Shown here: piece after piece, positions 13,825 through 27,513 of the stretch
Numbering within the stretch: position 1 is the stretch's first letter
How the letters are laid out: the number at the start of each line of letters is the position of its first letter
From: Puffinus mauretanicus
Lineage: Eukaryota; Chordata; Aves; Procellariiformes; Procellariidae
Assembly: GCA_023333565.1 (NCBI GenBank)
Contig: JAJKFH010000921.1
Span: 372,001 to 436,000 of the forward strand
DNA: 64,000 nucleotides
Direction: 5' to 3'
Notes under the pieces: model-generated
Told to the model about the DNA's origin: nothing
Databases searched by the model: none
What the model saw: only the letters and a program-made list of their open reading frames with translations
Made by a program: the position numbers and the translations under genes

Positions 13825-14202
13825 ACAGTGGGATCCATTCCCACCATTACTTTTGCCAAGGGTCACCTCAGTGAAGTCTTTCCAAATTACATTCCTGCAC
13901 CATGAACAGCAGTGGTAGGTATGCCACCACCAGTCCCACCATGCATGGGAGAGAGATGAGGTGGCACCTGCCTGTTGAGAACCTCAGGAAGCAAAAACCA
14001 TGAACAGGTATGGGGATAGAAGAAAAACAAGACATACAGTAAGAACAGAGCTCGAAAGGACCTGCCAGAGCAAAGCAAGAGTTGCTGCCAGAGCGTCCCC
14101 ACAAGCCGCCCTTGGCCTGAGCTCGGGACATCCCATGGGACAAGTTTCAGTCCCAGGGCAGGGTGAGTCTCACCCTGGGGACAGTGGGGTCCATTCCCCC
14201 AT
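13825..14202. repeat. Direct repeat pair, about 22 bp, 356 bp apart
   Basis: ACAGTGGGATCCATTCCCAC at 13825 recurs as ACAGTGGGGTCCATTCCCCC at 14181. The sequence between the copies shows no recognised coding or mobile-element signal. Confidence 0.65.
14159..14177. repeat. Perfect inverted repeat, 9-bp arms
   Basis: The arms are CAGGGTGAG and CTCACCCTG around a single T. It lies just left of one member of the direct-repeat pair 13825/14181. Confidence 0.9.
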
Positions 14203-16506
14203 CTCCCACAAACTTTACAGCCTTGACTCTCTCCAAGCCTTATTTGCCTTCTCTGCTAAGCACCGACATGTCAGCACTGTGGCACCCTGCTCACAAGGGT
14301 GGTGGTACTGTGGCACGGGGTTGGATAAAGACTATTTAGCAGTTAGTGTCTCCTTGAGACTTCACCTTGACATACCTAGAGTCTTTTCTCTACCAAAGAC
14401 TTCCAAAACCTCACAGTCTCTCCCTGGCATTTTATCTCCTTCCATAGCCTGACCTTTCTGCATGAGTGAGACAGATGCAAAAAAAAAAAGTCAACCCTTT
14501 TCCCCCCTTTCTGAGCAGCGAGTCCAACAGGAGATCAAAGCCCAGAGTAATTTAGCTCATGGAATAATAAAAGTCAATGAGAACAATGTGCTGCTGCTGA
14601 TGGGGGAGTTGTGCCATGCCACAGCGGGCAGGAGGGCCCAGGCGAGCCCAGAGCTATTCACTGGAGCTGAAGAGACCAGACAGAGCAGGGGAAGAGGGAG
14701 CTCTTGTTTGTTTTAAGAAAGTTCTTATTTTTAAAGAGGGCCTATGGATTAAACCAGAAAACCAACAATAGGAGTATTTATGGGGTCAGACTCAGCAATC
14801 TCATACCCAAGAAAGTTTCCCGCTGGCTTTAATAGGTAAGCAGCCCTTGCCACCACGTCATTCTGCACTGTTGAGTGTAGTTGCTTTCTTGCATGGACAC
14901 TTGGCCGTGCATTTGGAACTGCTTCACTATTTTGTGCATCTGTTCCCCTTTCTGAGCTTCCCTCAGACAGGGCTTGTGTAGGTGGAAAAGCCTTTTGGAA
15001 TCTCCAGATGGAGAGCAAGAGGAAAACAGGTTGTGGGCTGTGGAAGGTGGCAGGTCCAAGTTGATGGTCCTTCCTCTGCTTCACCCTCCTGTTTGCTTAG
15101 GGAAACCTCAGTTCGTTCCAGATTGGGAATAGTTGGCCATCACCCGAAAAGCAACTGAACAAGAACAGTTGCATAACCCCAAACCCCTCCCACCATCAAA
15201 TAGGAAAGAAAAATCAAATTGCAGGACAGAGTCAAAAATAACTTCCCAGTTAGCAAAGATAACAGCCCAGTCCCCACCTCCAGCAAAGGGCATCCTCTCA
15301 GCCACACGTGCTTAATTCCACATGAATTTCTCATCTCACAGAGATGAGGAAGTGACAGCCCCTCAGCTACCAGCCAAAGCAAAGGGCTAATGGGTTAATG
15401 AGCTACCTCCAATACAGCACACGGAAAGGAAGCAAAGTTTTCTTTGGCCCACTACGGATCCCGGGAGATTCGCTGCACCAGAGAAAGCCCTTCTGTGTTC
15501 ACCTTCCTCCTGCAACCTCGGCTACCATCACGCCAAGCATGTGGGGAATGGAGCAAGTGAGCAGAAACACTGGAATGACAGCCCCTGGCCAAAGGATGAT
15601 GATTAGATCAAGTTCTCATCAGCACACATTCCTCACAGTTGCAGAAACAGCTGGGGCTTTCGGAAAGCCGAGGCCACTCCGATGGCCATCCCATTTGGCC
15701 AAAGCAAGCGTGGCCTGGTGCGAGAGTTCACAGCTGCCACAAGGCTAACCGGTGGGTTGAAAGACCCCAGAGAGCCAACGCACAACCACTTCACTTGCTC
15801 TGAGGAGGAACCCAGCACCACTTCTGTCACTCTGACAGAAGGTTGGAAGCAGAAACACCCAAACAAAACAAACATCAAGTTTGGGTCTGATCTTATGACT
15901 TGGACAAAATTCAAGCCATCTCCTGTCCCTCCCTCACAGGAGGAACACAAGGTCCTCAACACAGCTTCAGAGGCCCCACCAACTCTTGCAGCAGCCACAC
16001 CATGATCAGGGTTTGGTTCCTGGCACCTGCTGGGGCCTCTGGTCTTGGATTCAGCAGATGAAGCAACCAGCCCAAAGCTGAACCAGCCAGACTCAAGCCA
16101 ACCCTTTACTGAGGTTTGAAAACATCAAGCTAAAATTTTCTTGCCATGCTTTATTTTAGCATTTTTGCACATCTCTGCATTTTGTTGGCTTTGGCACGTA
16201 CCTGAAGCCATAATACCGCAAGAGAAGCTGATCTCTTCATCCCTCCGCTCTGGCAAAACCAAGGAGCAGTGGAAACCTCAGACAAGTTGCTTCTAAATTT
16301 GTTAAGTTTCCAGATCTCAGTCCAGACCAAGAGCTTCTAATGAGTTTGGCTAAACTCTGGATAATCCTCTGAACTTTCAAGTGCCTCAGGAAAAGAGTCA
16401 AATACAGTACCTGGGACTTTGAAAGGTGCCTCAGAGTTGGGTGCTCCTGGACCAGCATAAGGATTAGAGATGTGATACCTATGCACTCCAGCCTTTCATT
16501 AAAGTT

Positions 16507-16531
16507 AAAAATTTTTTTTTAAAAAAAAAAA
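16507..16531. repeat. A5-T9-A11 homopolymer junction
   Basis: Alternating A, T and A runs form a self-complementary T/A junction like the one at 9756-9782, but without an adjacent minisatellite. Confidence 0.95.
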
Positions 16532-19019
16532 GAGAAAGGAAGAACACACACACTTTGTTACTAAACTGATGGGAAAGAAAGGTAACCTAAATTCTCTCAT
16601 TATATACCAGCCTAGACCTGCAGGGGAGTTCACAGAGGCACACCAGAAAAGTCAGAACAGATTTATCAAGCAGGTTTAAAGAAGGAAAGGGTGAATGACA
16701 GCTCCTTTCTTGAAAGGGAAAGAAAAGAAACATTAACTCCTGGTGTCAAAATGCTGTAAAACTGGCTTTTGACTCAGCACAGCATAATGCTGCTTGTAAA
16801 CAGGGTAATTGGTTTGTGTGAGGTCATGAAATTAAGCATGCCTATGCTTGCCCATCCCCTGGAGCACAGTCAGCTGCAAGAGAACATGATGCATGTACAG
16901 CACAGGTGAAGGTAAAGAGCTTCATGTTTCATGCAACTCATTAATCAGGGCTAAAATATATTAATAAACTTAAGTATGTGAAGGGCTAAATATCTAATAG
17001 CTTGAAATTATACACCCTATACACCCGGGGCGAAGACATCATGCCCATTAGCTCCATCTTTCTTCAAAAGTGTAGTGCTCAGCAAGCGCACACCGTTCCC
17101 TCCTGCTTTCTAGCCACCTTTCCCGGTTAGAAGTGCTAACAAACCCAAACGTCATCAGAACTGAGCATTCAGCAGAGCGCAATGCTGTACTGGAAATAAG
17201 AGACAGGCAGATGTTGGAAGGGTGGCAAAGGATGGAGCATGAAGCACGCAATGTGGTTCAAACGTTTAGAGACTGGGAGAACTGCTGGAATCCCTTCTGT
17301 TTATGTTTCCAGACATCGCCATCAAGTAGGGGGTAATTAAACACTACAGCAATTGGGTGATAGAATGATTTATTTCCAGAGCACCCTCACAGCCTGAGGC
17401 TTTGGGAAGCACACAGAGACGTGAACCTTACTCCAAGGAGGAGAAAGAAGAGCACTACATGCAACCCTGACTGAGGGCAGACTGAGGAGCGAGGAACGGG
17501 CCAGCACAGAAAGGTGACGTAGGTCTTTGTTTCACTGTCAGCTCGGTGAAGCTCTTTAATCTTAGCAGGGGTTGTTTATGAGCTCACGGAGAGATGGAAC
17601 GGGTGCCAAAAATTAAAAAAAAAAATTTAAAACTACATATTCCAATACAAAGAGTCCCACTTGGAAAGCAGAGTCCGGCACACAGAGAGGGAATCCTGGA
17701 GAACATGGCCACTGATGAGTAGACAAAAATGAAAGAGCCAAACCAAGATGGAAGAACTTGCCCAAGGGTCACCATGGCAGGTCTGGGGTAGAGGCAAGGG
17801 TGAGGGGTCCAAACTTCCATTCATGTAACAGCTGCACTTCCCAAAAAGTGACTGCTACCTGGGATCCCTGGCTTTTGAGAGAGAGGGGACCAAGGGGAAA
17901 CATAACCGTGCTCAAACATAAGAGAGCTGTGACAAGAGACAAAAGACTTATTCCCGAAGGGACGAGCAGCAGGGACAAAGGCTGCAGCAAGGGAGGTTGA
18001 GGATGGCATTAAGAAAGGCATTTCTACCACCAGGATGTTGAGGCCTGGAGGTCCAAAAACATGAGGGACATGGGTCCTTTTGGCCTCAGGAGGAGCTAAA
18101 TAGTCCCTGGGACTCTTTTCCGGTCTTTCTTGTCCTGAACCCTTCCCTGTAAAATCATGGAAGTGGGAAAATGACAGCAGCCTGCCCATCTGAAAGATGT
18201 GGAGAACCAAAGGCATCCTTTGGTCCTGCCATGGAGGAGGTCAGGAGACCACATCCTTGAAGCCAAGGACCATGGGAGTTGAGCTTTGCATTCAGTCCTG
18301 CTTCACAGTCTGTTTATTTTACACGTTTAACATCTATGTGAATCAAGTCAATATTATTTCATAAAAAACAGAAAACTTGGCTTCACTTATTCAAACATTT
18401 GGACAAGGAAGGAAGAAAGCCCAGCTCAGGATTTGGCTGGTTTAAAGAATAGGAATATGCAGTTATTACCCTGTTGTCAGTGGTTCAAAACTAGCCTGGT
18501 TGGAGGAACTGAATGCGATTGCCATCTGGCAGTTGTTTGGGGAACCTCCCTAAAAGAAGTCATGGCCTCAGCTCAGATCCAAGTCGATAAGAGTCCTGCA
18601 AGGCAGCACCTTCATTTTTGCTGGAGAACAAGGGAAACCATGGACCTTCTGGAGGTGCAAGTGTCCCAGCGTGAAGGTGCTTAGACAGCTCTTGCGGTGC
18701 CCATTTGTGACCAAAAGAAGAAAAATCAGACCTGCGCTAACCCATCCAGACCCACCACACTTTTACCTACCTGGCATCTCCCAGAACATGCAAGTGCCCA
18801 GAATAACAAACACCCAGAGCGAGGGCTGGGGAGGAAAATGCTGCTAAATGCTGGAGGATAATACCAACAGCACGAGGTCATAAACTAGAGCTGCCAAGAC
18901 ATTAAAAACAAACTAGGGTTGTTGTTTCCCTCCCCTCTCCTGAGAATAACATTAAACACCAGGGCAGCTGCAGAAGCCTTATTTTTCTAGCAATTCCCAA
19001 GGCAGCTACCATCCCTTGC

Positions 19020-19172
19020 CTTTAAATCAAGGCTGGATGGGTTTTTGGAAGACACGCTTTTGTCAAATGCAAGTTACTGGGTTCAATAAGGGTTGAAATT
19101 CTCTGGCCTGTGCTGTACAGGAGGTCACAGCCCGGATGATTTAAAGTCGCTTTTGGTCCCGATATCTATGGA
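19020..19172 (+). mobile_element. Ancient CR1-type LINE 3' end
   Basis: A degraded fragment in the plus orientation. It carries TTTAAATCAAGGCTGGATGG, then CTGGCCTGTGCTGTACAGG, AGGTCACAGCCCGGATGATT and TTTTGGTCCCGATATCTATG. These are in the order seen in the old CR1 3' ends shared by turtles, crocodilians and birds (TAAATCAAGACTGGATG, TGGCCTGTGTTATACAGGAG, GTCAGACTAGATGATC, GGTCCCTTCTGGCC, ATCTATGA). The many substitutions point to an old insertion. Both limits are approximate. Confidence 0.75.
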
Positions 19173-22100
19173 AAAAAACTATGAAGCCTCCCATATTAGA
19201 AATGAAAGAATAAACAACAGCAAATAATAAAATTGTCAAATACAGACAGCCTTTGCCCACAGAATAGCCGTGAGCAAAATTAAGGCTCTTTGGCTTTGCT
19301 CATTAATCACAAGGATTCAAATTCATTACTAAGGTCTTTTATCCTACTTTCCAAACGAAACGAGGTTTATGGAGTCACACTGTATGCACGTTTCATCATA
19401 TCTAGCATTTGAGCCTGTTACCCGCTTTTGACAGGGACTAGAGATCAGAGATATTGACTTACTTCAAGTTTGGCTAGAGAAAGAAAGTGGGTAGAAGGAA
19501 GAGAGCTCGATTAATGTTCCCAGTGAAAGACAGGCAGCAGCATAAAAATCAATCCTTCGCACACCAGAAAATCTCTTGGGGCAGGGGAAGGAGGTTAGGG
19601 GTGCCCCCCACCATGGGGAGGAAAAAAGCTTCGATTAGCATTGTCGTAGGAACAGGCAACATTTCTTACTAGTCTGGGTTTTCTAGCATCTGAGGAGGAC
19701 AGAGCTCATGCTGCAGTTTTAATACAATTAATAAAACTTGAACGAGCCACCAGACACCAATCAACAGTAAACTGAGCTCTAGCAGTTTCAGTACTCAGAA
19801 TTACTTTTATTTATGGTTAATAAGCCACAGCGCGGATGGCAGAGCTTCAGAGCAGCTCACAAGCCTCCCCATCACGTGGCCTACAGGACGGATACCACTG
19901 GGAGTACCGATGGGCTGGGGCCAGAGCCTTTGCAAGCCCCCTATATATGCACTCCTAATGAGCAACAGAGCTGTTGGTAAGGCTTATATAGCCTCCATCA
20001 AGACAGAACCTAATTTAACAGTTTATTCTATCCATATTCTGCTGCTGGGGAGGGGGTCAGGGGAAAAAAAACCAGACCCAGTGCCATTTAGAGCTTCCCA
20101 CTTGGTGGTTATTGTTGTAGTTTTACTCTCGTTGCTCGGGCACCCTATGCAGAAGACAGAATGTAAAGAATTTCTGCAATGACCTCATCCTCCTGGTTGG
20201 CAGGCACTGCTCTCGCTTCGTTCTCGGGTGGAATTCAGCATGAATACGGCTTTTGCTTATGTCCTACTATATGCAACACCAGTGACATCAGCGTAGCTGT
20301 GGGAGCAGGATTCCTTGCTAACAGTGATTGCAGAAGCCTAAGAATGTGAAATGGCAATTTGTATAACATCCTATATAAATTTCACCCCCATCCCTGTACC
20401 ATTTAAAACTTAAAATATCTGTTTTCATACAAAATCAGATATAGCTTTGTTATAGTTTTATTGGTTTTAATTAGGGATGACACCAAAGCATGTAAATATT
20501 ATTTCTACATACCTAGATTCATCACAGCCTTGACTAGAAACCCCAGTGAAATCAAAGGATTAAATGCATCTTTCTGGCATAAATCCAGACTTAACCTAGG
20601 GAACCTGTAGGAAAGGCCTATGTTTGGTTTTGACATGCAGATCACCCAGGATAAATAGGTGTCAGCAGGCGCAGGTTCACCCCAGGGTTTTGCTGTAGTT
20701 AGCACAGGACAAGCACATTTCAAGAACAGAAACAAAGAACTCTTAAAAATAAAAAAAAATTAATAAATACTAAAACTCATGCCTGACGTGCACCCCACGA
20801 TTACTTCAGTGGAAGCTAAATTTAATTTCCAGAGAGAACACTGCTCTGCATCCAACAAACTTAACATTTGAGCACCTCTGAAATCCCAATAATTTGGGGT
20901 GTTTATCCGAGTAGAGGTGATTTAATGAATCTGTCTGTGACTGCTGACCCTTGTCATTTTTGCAGGTTTGCTCCATCAACATATAACACTATTTGCTTTC
21001 ATTTGGGCAAAATCCAGTTTCCTTCACACCAAGTTATCTGGACCAGCCTTCAGAAAATCCATCCTGGCCAGCTACTGTGGAAAAACCTGGGTTCACCTGG
21101 AACTAATGAATGAGTAAAACTGAATGGGACAGTCAGTAGTAACTGTTTCCACAGAAAAATCCAGCATTTTAACAACCAGGTGCCAGAATCAGCCCATAAT
21201 CCTTCTCCAGGCTGGATCAGCCACTGCAACAGCACAGTCCTTTCTTATTCCAAGGTTTTCCCTTACCTACCCTAAGCCAAGGTTTGTTTTTTTTTCCCCT
21301 CCTGATGTTTCTCTCATTTAGGCTCTCATTCCTGCATCTGTAAAGGCCAGTAGGGGAATAATACCAAAGGCATTATATTTAGATGCTGGATGTGAGAAAC
21401 CAAATAGTTTTCCTTTACTTGAGCTCCTCCGTACGCAGAGCTTTGCTATGCTGAACACTGCTCTACACAGCCCATGGGCTGGCAGGTGCCGCCCGCTGAG
21501 GCCGGTGCATTTTTCCTATTATTTTTTCCTCTACCAGGTTTCAAAACATATTTAAAATCCAGCTGACATGACTAAATTATTGATTCCACATCAAGGTTTG
21601 GATTTATGGCTTGTTTTGAGAGCTGCAGAGTCTGATTTTGAATGTGCTCTCTATGCGCTTATACCCACATGGAAAATTAAAAGCTTTGGGGAAAAAAAAA
21701 TAATTAAAAGAAAAGTCAATGGAAAATGAAAAAGACAGTTTTACACTGGCTCTGGCACTGCTGAGAAATAATCCCTTCACCGTTGCATGATTCTTACACC
21801 ACAGATTGGGGTGGTTTTGCCTTACATCTCAGGCACTGAAGAGCAGCGCACCGTGCAGGATGCCTGTTACGGAGCCAAGATCGTGTAACGAAATCTTGTC
21901 CACCAGTCCCTTGCCACTCTAGCTCAGCCACCTCACTAGACACATGTGCCCTCGTTACTCCAAAGGGCTGCAATAAGCAGATTAAACGCCAAACATCCAC
22001 TTTGCAGACCTCCGACCAGGGTCAAGGTCCTCGTCTGGCTGGCACGCACCGGGGCTATGCATGGGCAAGACCCTTGCAGTAGTCTGGGAACCAGGGCTTG

Positions 22101-25100
22101 GATTCAAATTGGAAAACGGCAAGAAACTTTGAAGCCAAGAACAACAATACAGCTGGGAACGGTGCGATGCTTTACGCTGAACAAACACGAGCTAATTTAT
22201 CAGAGCATTGACTCCAGCTCCTTTCTGAGATAGCGCTGGCGGCACCTCTGAGCAAAGGCAGACAGAAACAGCAGAGGAGAGGGTAGGTAGGGCACGGAGG
22301 GGGAAATTCAATCAAAATAGCCTTTTTAGAGTGAATTAGACTAAGCCAAAACAAGAACAAAGGGCAAAATGCTTAGAGCTCCCTTTGAGCTTTGTCGTTG
22401 ACTGCAGACACAGTGCACTTAACCCAATGGATCTAGGCACAAGGCAGGCACTAGAATAAAGTGAGTGCAAAAAAAAAAATACATAGATATATATAGACAC
22501 ACACACTGCCCTGCCTAACTCTGCCAGGGTGCTGGACACACCTATCCTTTAAGAAAAGCACAGCTCAAAGTCATTTCAGCTTGCTGTAGGCCACTGTTTA
22601 GTTTTATCTTGTTTTTAAGTTTGTCCTGGCACCGTTGTTGTACACAAGTTGGCTGGAATACAGGAGGACTCCACACAAAACTCCGATGAAGTGCATTTAC
22701 AAGCGAAGGCGGCAATGCAAACAGAGCTGTCGGCTTTTCCAGTGTCCCAACCCCTGCCCTTTCCTAGCACCGGTCAGAGGAGCAGCGTGAGGCATCAGAA
22801 ACCTTCAGAAATGGCCCCTTTCTTGCAAAACTTCTCTTTTGCCAGCTGAACGTTCCCATAAGGATCAGGAAATTTGGGTACTTATCCAAACCACATCTCC
22901 GGGTCTCTCTTTCTCTGGCCATTTCAAGAGGATTACAAGGCTGTCAGCTAACGACTGAATGATTGAGGTGACTTGTCCACACGCCGGGCTCAGCCCGGCA
23001 CTGCCCGTGCCACCTTCTCTCTGTCACGAGCCCCTTCGGGCACCGCAGGGACACGTCCCTTACTGCTGGGCTTGTATTTGTGCTTAGTGAAAGCAGAACG
23101 TGATAAGAAGAATAAAACCTCTATTTGGGAATTTTTGCTTCTTTAACAGCTCCCTTATTATTTCACCAAGTCACCCGTATCTCTTTACAAGTAAATATAT
23201 GCTGCCCCTTCATTTCCATGAGGGGGTGGGGGAAGAAAGGACACTGGTTTCTCTCCGCAGTATCAGTTTTCAGTGTGACACACAGTTCACTGCAAAAAAC
23301 AAACAGCCCTAATGAGAGCGGTTGTGCAGTTGCTGCACCCGGTGTCAGTTACTCAGCTCCCACGAGCAGCGCCGAGCCCTTTGCAGGGTCAGTGCCGAAG
23401 GGAGTGGGGAGCAGGACACGCTCCCCATCCCCTGCAGCTCCCACCATCACCCCCAGTGGGTCCTGCTCGCTGCGGGGGTGGTACCTGGGAGCTCTGTGCA
23501 AGCCCTGCTGCGACTTGCGAGCCGGGGTCACTGCACCCACTGCTGTGTTTACACCACATCCAGGGGTGGAAAGGTGACGTCGTATGACTTTACGCCCAGC
23601 ACGGGGGTGTGCTAGGGACGCAGATGAAGTGGTTTTCTAAATTTGGATGGTGTCGGGATGGGAGGAGAGGCCCGGGGGATTTCATTAAGTGCCTCAGGCT
23701 GGAGTCAGCCCTCGCAAGGGCAGTTAGGACGTCCCTGCACTGAGGAGGCAACATGTCCTAAGGAGCTTTAGGAGTAGCAGCCCAAAAGGACTCTGTCCGC
23801 AGAGCTGGGCAAGCAAACTCTACAGCCATTTGGAGCATCTCCTCTAATCCCATTGACTGCAGTCAAGGCATCTGCATCCCACGGACCTTGCTGGGCACTG
23901 GAGAACTTGCCCACAGCACCACATTTCCCTGCTTGCCAGAGGTGGGTCTGAGCAGGCACCTTCACGAGCTGCTGAAGGAGGAACCCGCTCCGAAGCAGCA
24001 AGCTGCAGGTTGCATTCGGTCATGTCCATCAGCCTCCGGGACCCCCCCAGGCCCTGGCAGAGGACAGAGCTGGCCACCACCTCCCTTTCCCCTCCCCACA
24101 GGAGGGGTCAGAGTCAATCCCATCTGTTTGCTCCCAGTTGCCTTTTCTCAGGCTGCGTTTTTCTTTTCTCTTCTGACCAATAACCCCCGTTTTAATTAGA
24201 CTCCAGCCCCATCACAATTATTTCCTTATACATCCTTGCCTTTTATCTGCCTATCAGAGAGCTGTCCATCAGATTTAGGATACCCCACAAAGCTGCTCCT
24301 CAGGCTTTGAGTGTCCCCATTGACTCAGGACAGGGTCCCAGGCTGGGGAAACCGCCATCAGATCCTCATTCTTCACCCAGCTTTAATTTACTCCTGACAC
24401 CAGGACTCCCAAGCTTCTCCTCTTTACCTTCATTGTGGTCTCCAGCCACCGCAACAGCCCCGCTCGGCATCACAGGCCGAGGAGGAATGACACCCGAGGA
24501 GCCGTTGCCATGGGTGCAGACGGTGGTCCCTCCGGGTTCCCATGGCGCCGGGCGAGACACGCACCGGGGTGATGAGAGGGAAGAATACGCACCAGCCAAG
24601 CTATTTGTACCCCATCTAAGCATCTCGCAAGTTAAACAGTTCGCCTTTCTTCCCCCTGCTCCCAGCAAGCGTGGGGGGCTCCCCCACCCACCAGGGCAGC
24701 GCTCGCGGTGCACAAAAGGCTAAATAATTGTCCTGACCGACCTGGAGACAAAAATAAAATTCACTGCGGGTGCTCAAGCATGGCCGAGGGCAGAATTTGG
24801 CTCCAACGAGCTGCCTGTTGGCTGGTTTGCGTTTCGCAGTTTTTGGCATGAAGTCCTCACCTTGGCCTTTGCTGCAGGCTGGGGTAGGGCGAGGGACCGT
24901 GCCCCAGGGCTGGGGTGCAGCAGGCTCCTCAGAAACCTGGGTTTTCCCCCCGGGAAGCACGTAACACAGAAGAGTGTTGCAGGAAGGAGGGGAGGAGGAT
25001 TGCCCTGGACCTCCCTGCACGGCCATGGCAAGGACATGGCAATGCAGACTCATCCCTTGGCCAGGGACAACTCCCGGGTCACCCTCTCCCTTGCAGGCAG

Positions 25101-27080
25101 GCTTAGTAGAAGAGGTCATTTGCCCAATCTGGGGTGGTTTTCACAGGTGGAGAAGCTTCACCCAGCCCTTCTCCACAGCCTAGAGAAAGGTTTCTGCTGA
25201 TTTCTCTAGGCTGTGCCTTGCAGACCACCGGTCACCCTGCCAGAGATGAGGCTTCATCAGCTGCCAGCACTCAAGCACTGCATCATTTAAAATTCACTCT
25301 GATGTCCCCTGTCACTGGTGATGTCAGCCAAAAGATATTTTAGTGGAGGAGGGAAAAAAAGCCCAACATAAACATAGGGTGTGACCAAATCCAGAATAAA
25401 CTTCGCCTACAAATTAAGCATCTTCCTTCTTTAAACTGATCCCCTCCTTCTCCAGGCCTTCAAACCCATATCACCCCGCAGATCTCCCCACAAGCAGGGG
25501 AAATCAGCAGCGAGCCAGTGAGCTGGACGTGGTGGTGAGAGCAAGAGGAATTAGTCTCCATAGTATACGAAAAGAACTAGGACTATTTAATCTCCTTTTC
25601 CCCTTATCAGTGGTCTCAAATGTCACTTTGAGAGGGAAATGCACTGGAAATTCCTGCAAATCTTTCCTACAATTAAGGAATTGACAAGATTTTTCAGCTT
25701 TTTCCCCTCTGTGTTTGAAAAAATCACTACATAAAGGAAACAATCTTTGTGGAGCATATAACTCACAATAGGCTGAAACATTATCTTAAACTATTTGTCT
25801 GCTTCCTGCTTGAGTAAACATATTAGGAATGTGTGTATATATTTCTTGGGCAGCTTAAAAATAAAAAGAAAAGAGGTATAGAGTCCGTCCTGCTTTTGAG
25901 TAGCACGTTGTTTATGTTGTTATAAGCACAGATCATATTTATAGCTGAACACCGCGTGAAAGTGCAGGCAAGCTGGGAAACATTTGTTAGGTTTAATGAT
26001 CTTTTATTTAACTGGTGCAGAAAAATGCATCCCTTTGGATTGATTCATGACATGAACTGTACAGAAACTTTCTTCCTCAAGAAAAGAAAAACCTCAAAAG
26101 GTCAATCTGACATTTCAGCTTTCTCAAACATCCAGCAAAGATGTTCACAGACGAAAATCCCCAGCCCAACAAGCTGGATGGGGTTAGAGCAGGGAAAGGA
26201 TAAACCGCAGCTAGAGATACATTTCAGGACAAAAAGCAGAGCCATTCAAATCACCTGGGCTGGAAGGGACCCATCCTGCACCGCAGCAGCCCCACTCCAC
26301 AGTTTGTGAAATGCATTGCACTCTTCAAAGCATCCCGAGCCAGAGGCTTTGCAGGCTGCAAGGAAGGGGCTGACGAAGCCTTTTGGGTACGTGGCATCTC
26401 CCCCATTCGACCAACAGGCTGGCCAAGGCCCAGCCCTCCTCTCAGGCTCAGCCACCAAGTCAAAACCAGAGCTGAGAAGAGCTTTTCTCAACTCCCAGTT
26501 GCCTGAGCTGGCTGCAGCAAACGTCTGCTGTAGAGAGCAAGCCCACACAGGCAGAGAAGCAGCTCCTCCTGCAAACCCTTGGTCAGGTAATCACGGGTTT
26601 TTACAGTTTGACACCTCTCACCTTGCCAAGGGCGTTGCATCTCTGCACTGTTGCAGAATTAACTCAACCCTGGACCAGCCTTTTCCAAGCAGAGCAGTGA
26701 CCCATCACAGGGCTCTGCAGCCTGCACTCAGCTTCCACCGCTCCCCCGGGGCAAAGCGTGTACGCACACATGTATGTACTAGTATTTGCTGCCATAGGGG
26801 TAAGGGCTGTCTGAGAACTGCCTTTGTGGTCGTAGAGAGGGAATAACATGCGGAGACATGCACCAGAGCATCCCCATGAAGCCTACTGCAGAGCCAAGCA
26901 AGCCCAAGGGACCCGGTAGAGCAGAGGCTCCCTGGGAGCTCGTGCCCACCCCATGAGATGGCCATCCCTGCAGCCACAGGGAGCAGCCAGCGCCCCAGCC
27001 AAGTAATCCCTCTGCCTGCAGTTTCTCCTGAGCACCCACCAGTCCCACGCAGACAGCAACCACCACCAGTCTTCCCCTTT
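19173..27080. other. No gene recognised
   Basis: A/T-rich to about 22500, with an A-run and short TA/CA runs at 22470-22505, then GC-richer from 23300 to 25200. GC-rich overlapping frames (for example 24307-24723 plus and 25119-24616 minus) lack recognisable features. Confidence 0.6.
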
Positions 27081-27513
27081 AGAATCATAGAATCATTTAG
27101 GTTGGAAAAGACCTTTAAGATCATCGAGTCCAACTGTAAACCTAACACTGCCAAGTCCACCACTAAACCATGTCCCTAAACGCCACATCTACATGTCCTT
27201 TAAATACTTCCAGGGATGGTGACCACTTCCCTGGGCAGCCTGTTCCAATGCTTAACAACCCTTTCAGTGAAGTAATTTTTCCTAATATCCAATCTAAACC
27301 TCCCCGGCACAACCTGAGGCGTCCTACCGCTTGTTACTTGGGAGAAGAGACCCCCACCTCGCTACAACCTCCTTTCAGGCAGTTGTAGAGCGCGATGAGG
27401 TCTCCCCTCAGCCTCCTCTTCTCCAGACTAAACACCCCCAGTTCCCTCAGCCGCTCCCCATCAGACTTGTGCTCCAGGCCCTTCACCAGCTTCGTTGCCC
27501 TTCTCTGGACGTG
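27081..27513 (-). mobile_element. CR1 LINE, 5'-truncated 3' end, decayed
   Basis: A non-LTR retrotransposon fragment on the minus strand. The plus strand starts with AATCATAGAATCATTTAGG, the reverse complement of the CR1 3' tail. The minus-strand frame at 27516-27334 reads [12 protein letters not shown], then [20 protein letters not shown], the C-terminal region of CR1 ORF2 (reverse transcriptase protein). Further on, [17 protein letters not shown] is followed by TAG at 27165-27163, then a short 3' UTR. The reading frame is broken near 27320, where about 10 bases seem missing relative to the second copy in this window, and near 27220. The copy is truncated at its 5' end around the RRATK block, as is usual for CR1. 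It is inactive. Confidence 0.95.

Larger units (their letters stand above)
9861..19019. other. No gene recognised
   Basis: Mostly A/T-rich intergenic-type DNA. It holds the 13825/14181 direct repeats, the 14159 palindrome, an A-run at about 14478-14490 and the T/A junction at 16507. No exon, RNA gene or younger mobile element was recognised. Confidence 0.6.

Noticed and set aside
18030..18100. Possible ancient CR1 tail (GGTCCTTTTGGCCTCAG)
   Set aside because: Only one short block resembles the element and the expected neighbouring blocks are missing.
26240..26285. CR1-like GGGCTGGAAGGGACCC
   Set aside because: Too short, and not followed by further CR1 3' sequence.
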